From NCBI GenBank assembly GCA_964387775.1, contig CAYLZO010000135.1:1-14180 (forward strand): a stretch of DNA of 14,180 bases, read 5' to 3'. A program made the position numbers and the translations under genes. Shown here one piece after another: positions 12,401 to 14,180 of this stretch (its first letter is position 1; each line of letters opens with the position of its first letter). A model generated the notes under the pieces. The model searched no databases. It saw nothing but the letters and a program-made list of their open reading frames with translations, and was not told the origin of the DNA. This DNA is from CAYLZO01 sp964387775 (GTDB lineage: Bacteria; Chloroflexota; Anaerolineae; JAAYZQ01).

Positions 12401-14180
12401 TTCCCAATTACGTCTTTGGCTACGGCCGCATCAACGCCCTGGCCGCCGTCGAGGAAACCGTCTTGCGGGCCGACGTGCCCTGGGTGGGCGAGACGCCGAC
12501 CTCGGGCACCGTGGCGGCGGGCGACAGCGTGACGGTCACCGTCGTCTTTACGGCACCGCAGGATGCCTACGGCGTCTACACCGCCACCCTGCGCGTCGAG
12601 AGCAACGATCCTATCACGTCCGACCTCGACCTGCCCCTGACCATGACGGTGCTGGCCCCCACCCCGGCCCTGACCCTGACCAAGGCCGCCTCAGACGACC
12701 CCGTGGAAGCAGGCCGGCGTCTGACCTACACTCTCAGCGTGGTTAATCAGGGCGGCTCCGTCTCGGACGTGACCCTCCGCGACACCTTGCCGGCGGACAC
12801 GGCCCTGGCCTGGGCCAGCGATGGCGGGACCCTCGACGGCAGCGAGGTCGTGTGGCCCGATCTGGCGCTGCCCGGCGACGGCGCCCTCGACGTGACCCTG
12901 GCCGTGACCGTCGCCTGCGTCCCCTCCGGCACCGAGATCGTGAACTCGACCTACCAGGTCACGGCGACCGAGTGGCTGACGCCCGTCGCCGGCCAGCCGC
13001 TGACGGTCACGGCGGTCGAGGCGGGGACCCGGGCCGACTTTGCCTTCGAGACGCCGGTGGTGCGCGACCATCCGCTCACGTTCACCAACCTGAGCCAGGG
13101 GGCCGTGGCCTACGCCTGGGGTTTTGGCGACGAGACGACGTCCACGCTGCCCAACCCGACCCACACCTACGCCCAGGGGGGGCGCTACACCGTGACGCTG
13201 ACGGCCACCGGCCTCTGCCAGACCGACGTTCTGAGCCGGGCGCTGGTGGTCGAGGACTATGATGCGGCCCTGGACCCGCTGGCGGCCGCCGGTCACGGCG
13301 CGCCGGGCGACGTGGTCACCTACACCCTGCGGCTGACCAACGCCGGCACCCTGGCCGACACCTTTGCCCTGAGCCTCGGCGGCCACCTGTGGGACGCCGC
13401 GCTCTCTGACGAGACGGTGGGGCCGCTGCTGGCAGGCGGTTCGGCCGAGTTTGAGGTGTACGTCGCGGTGGCGGCCGGCGCCCTGGCCGGAGACAGCGAC
13501 GCCGTTACCGTCCAGGCGGCGTCCCTGGGCGATCCGCGCCTCCCGCCGGCCGGGGCCGGCAGCACGCTGACGACGGTGGCCGACGCGGTCCTGGGCCTGG
13601 CCCTGGTGCCGCCGGTCGCGGCGCAGACCGGCCTGCCGGGCGCGACGCTGACCTACACCCTGTGGCTGACCAACACCGGCAACGTGACCGAGACCTTTGA
13701 CCTGTCCCCCGCCGGCAACGCCTGGGCCGTCGGGTTGCCTGTGACCCAGAGCGAGCTGGTGGCCGGCGCTGGCGTGACGGTGCCTGTGCAGGTCTCGATC
13801 CCGGTCACGGCCACGTCGGGCAGCCGCGACGTGGTCACGGTGACGGCGGCCTCCCGGGCCGAGCCATCGCTCGCGGCCGGCAGCCGGTTGACGACCACGG
13901 TCGAGGCCCCGTGCACGCCGGTGGGGGGTCTGTCGCTGAGTTGGGCGCCGGCCGTCCCGCGCGTGGGCCGGGCCGTCGTCCTGACCGGCACGGTCCCGAC
14001 CGGGACCCTGCCCCTGACCTACACCTGGCACTTTGGCGACGGGGGGCTGGGGGCCGGGCCGGTGGTCAGCCACGTCTACACCGCAGCCCAGACCTATACC
14101 GTGACCCTCGTCGTGTCCAACGCCTGTCCGAGCCAGGCCCAGGTCGAGGGGGCCATCGGGATTCTGCCGCTCTATCGGCA
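9454..14180 (+). CDS. Secreted multi-domain subtilisin-like (S8) serine protease, 3' end missing
   Basis: At least 1575 residues are open to the right edge. The start ATG follows AGGAG; residues 1-29 are a Sec signal peptide ending GRAQ. Order of modules: N-terminal beta-rich region with PFPFTFYG, VGNNGGLFF and IAPFWDD (about 83-306); HYDIN/ASH-like strand set (313-383); carboxypeptidase-regulatory-like domain (385-468); second ASH-like piece (470-512); I9-like prodomain (533-650); S8 catalytic domain (about 673-1000); ASH-like (1008-1068); DUF11-like (1070-1188); PKD with WGFGDE (1190-1268); two related NEW3-like repeats (1269-1373, 1378-1483); a second PKD with WHFGDGG (1485-1570). The catalytic set is complete: D696 (NIDTGV), H749 (NGHGSHT), N856 (AAGNEG) and S932 (GTSMATPHVAG). 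Cys-rich CMGC with YCSDAALTLC after H749 may form disulfides. It is probably an extracellular protease digesting polymers or processing surface proteins; the anchor, if any, lies beyond the window. It resembles bacillopeptidase F-like enzymes. Confidence 0.93.
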   Translation, partial: MNFHKVVAFLIASSVILGSFSAPLAGRAQGSNNPAGLVLREQLAAPAELRSELATPRIAYSPALLSRELELGSVLTDTPGLVITNNGAGTLEWAFAEAPGGFVPAAMGGPDPFGYTYQDSTEPTGPRFEWIDATGGTALNLSDDGEANVTLPFPFTFYGTASTALRVGNNGGLFFDATSGDLPYTNESLATTSQADLIAPFWDDIDDETGNVYYQTVGAAPNRRFVVEWHDRPHYNGIGDVTFELILYEGSNNLKFQYQDVVFGDAAWDDGASATVGIRQSGSNYLQYAYNQAVLADGLAICYQYPGSPPCDGGLWVPWLQEVPVSGTLGVSATQPITIGWHAGVAEVDQPGVYQATLQIDSNDPNAPRVEVPATMTVTAPAHWTELSGTVTSDRPGGPLAGAYVEVISSTGQTVVYSATTKAGGGYGRWLPSGTYTVAVSAAGYLPDEASVTLAGGVPHRHDVELILDAPSIRVAPAALSATQQMGEVTTHTVTIGNEGPGELAFSLREMPGGSQTTPVGAGLLADPPTLWVDDPFRVDAQVRAELEAAPTTDLFIWLRERADLSPAYAIADKDVRRRYVFDALTLTAERAQAEIRAYLDKRGLRFEPLWINNAILVYGGDQALIDAMGARGDVARIRGVYSQIHIPDPEQLAIVTTDPPKTAADTLWNLNIVSAPQVWSQLGVTGEGVVVSNIDTGVRYTHEALLPSYRGNLGGGVFQHDYNWYPPTADAQSACTGAATAPCDWNGHGSHTMGTMVGGDGDGPFDHDVGLAPDARWTACMGCDQPPSYCSDAALTLCAQWMVAPTDLDGNNPDPTQAPDVVNNSWGGGGEDDWYYSFVEAWNAANIIPVFAAGNEGSGCNTLGSPGSYDNVIGVGGTDSQDRNYTYTSRGPGSGTGVFPVQKPDVAAPGESVTSSTAGGDASYAAYSGTSMATPHVAGLVALLRQVEPAIPREEIWDILTTTADTGQTIKNGSWCGAGPAFPNYVFGYGRINALAAVEETVLRADVPWVGETPTSGTVAAGDSVTVTVVFTAPQDAYGVYTATLRVESNDPITSDLDLPLTMTVLAPTPALTLTKAASDDPVEAGRRLTYTLSVVNQGGSVSDVTLRDTLPADTALAWASDGGTLDGSEVVWPDLALPGDGALDVTLAVTVACVPSGTEIVNSTYQVTATEWLTPVAGQPLTVTAVEAGTRADFAFETPVVRDHPLTFTNLSQGAVAYAWGFGDETTSTLPNPTHTYAQGGRYTVTLTATGLCQTDVLSRALVVEDYDAALDPLAAAGHGAPGDVVTYTLRLTNAGTLADTFALSLGGHLWDAALSDETVGPLLAGGSAEFEVYVAVAAGALAGDSDAVTVQAASLGDPRLPPAGAGSTLTTVADAVLGLALVPPVAAQTGLPGATLTYTLWLTNTGNVTETFDLSPAGNAWAVGLPVTQSELVAGAGVTVPVQVSIPVTATSGSRDVVTVTAASRAEPSLAAGSRLTTTVEAPCTPVGGLSLSWAPAVPRVGRAVVLTGTVPTGTLPLTYTWHFGDGGLGAGPVVSHVYTAAQTYTVTLVVSNACPSQAQVEGAIGILPLYR

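Noticed and set aside
12691..14073. Open frame of 460 codons on the minus strand opposite the protease C-terminal modules
   Set aside because: Low-complexity Gly/Arg/Gln-rich translation, overlapping clear PKD and repeat domains on the plus strand.

Overview
The window is GC-rich bacterial DNA with tightly packed genes. It most resembles a Chloroflexota genome of the Anaerolineae/Caldilineae/Ardenticatenia sort. The reasons are a lipoprotein with a Pro/Thr-rich linker after the lipobox, a very large secreted S8 protease built with PKD and DUF11-type modules, a DUF1385 gene and short intergenic repeats. The phylum call is an inference from gene style; no rRNA or other marker is present.

Layout: everything from 9224 down to the left edge is on the minus strand. 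A divergent intergenic region (9225-9453) separates it from one giant plus-strand gene that runs off the right edge. In the minus-strand reading direction there are two blocks. Block A (9224 to 6857) is homocysteine S-methyltransferase-like, DUF309 and DUF1385, each joined to the next by an ATGA stop/start overlap. Block B (6810 to 1) has its own sigma-70-like promoter. It encodes a TPR plus helix-turn-helix protein, an Ldh_2-family malate/L-lactate dehydrogenase, a four-helix-bundle (S23/IVS-type) protein in a repeat-flanked cassette, and an ATP-grasp CoA-ligase beta subunit carrying a C-terminal ferredoxin domain. These are followed by a DUF333 lipoprotein, the CoA-ligase alpha subunit, a nitrilase-superfamily amidohydrolase and a citrate-synthase-like citryl-CoA lyase cut by the left edge.

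How the genes could work together: the alpha and beta subunits carry signatures closer to ATP-citrate lyase than to succinyl-CoA synthetase, and a citryl-CoA-lyase-like gene sits in the same operon. The simplest reading is a split ATP-dependent citrate cleavage system: citrate to citryl-CoA, then acetyl-CoA plus oxaloacetate, with the Ldh_2 enzyme possibly reducing oxaloacetate to malate. The unusual part is a FixX-like two-cluster ferredoxin module fused to the ligase beta subunit, and a lipoprotein gene translationally coupled between beta and alpha.

The intergenic spaces hold two repeat types. One is heptanucleotide tandem repeats at three gene junctions (four arrays), like the STRR repeats of cyanobacteria. 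The other is a palindromic GTAGGG(G)C...GC(C)CCTAC element whose end supplies the TAG stop codon of two different genes. The plus-strand gene encodes a secreted multi-domain subtilisin-like protease with an intact catalytic triad and an unusual module order. No tRNA, rRNA, CRISPR array or insertion-sequence transposase was seen.
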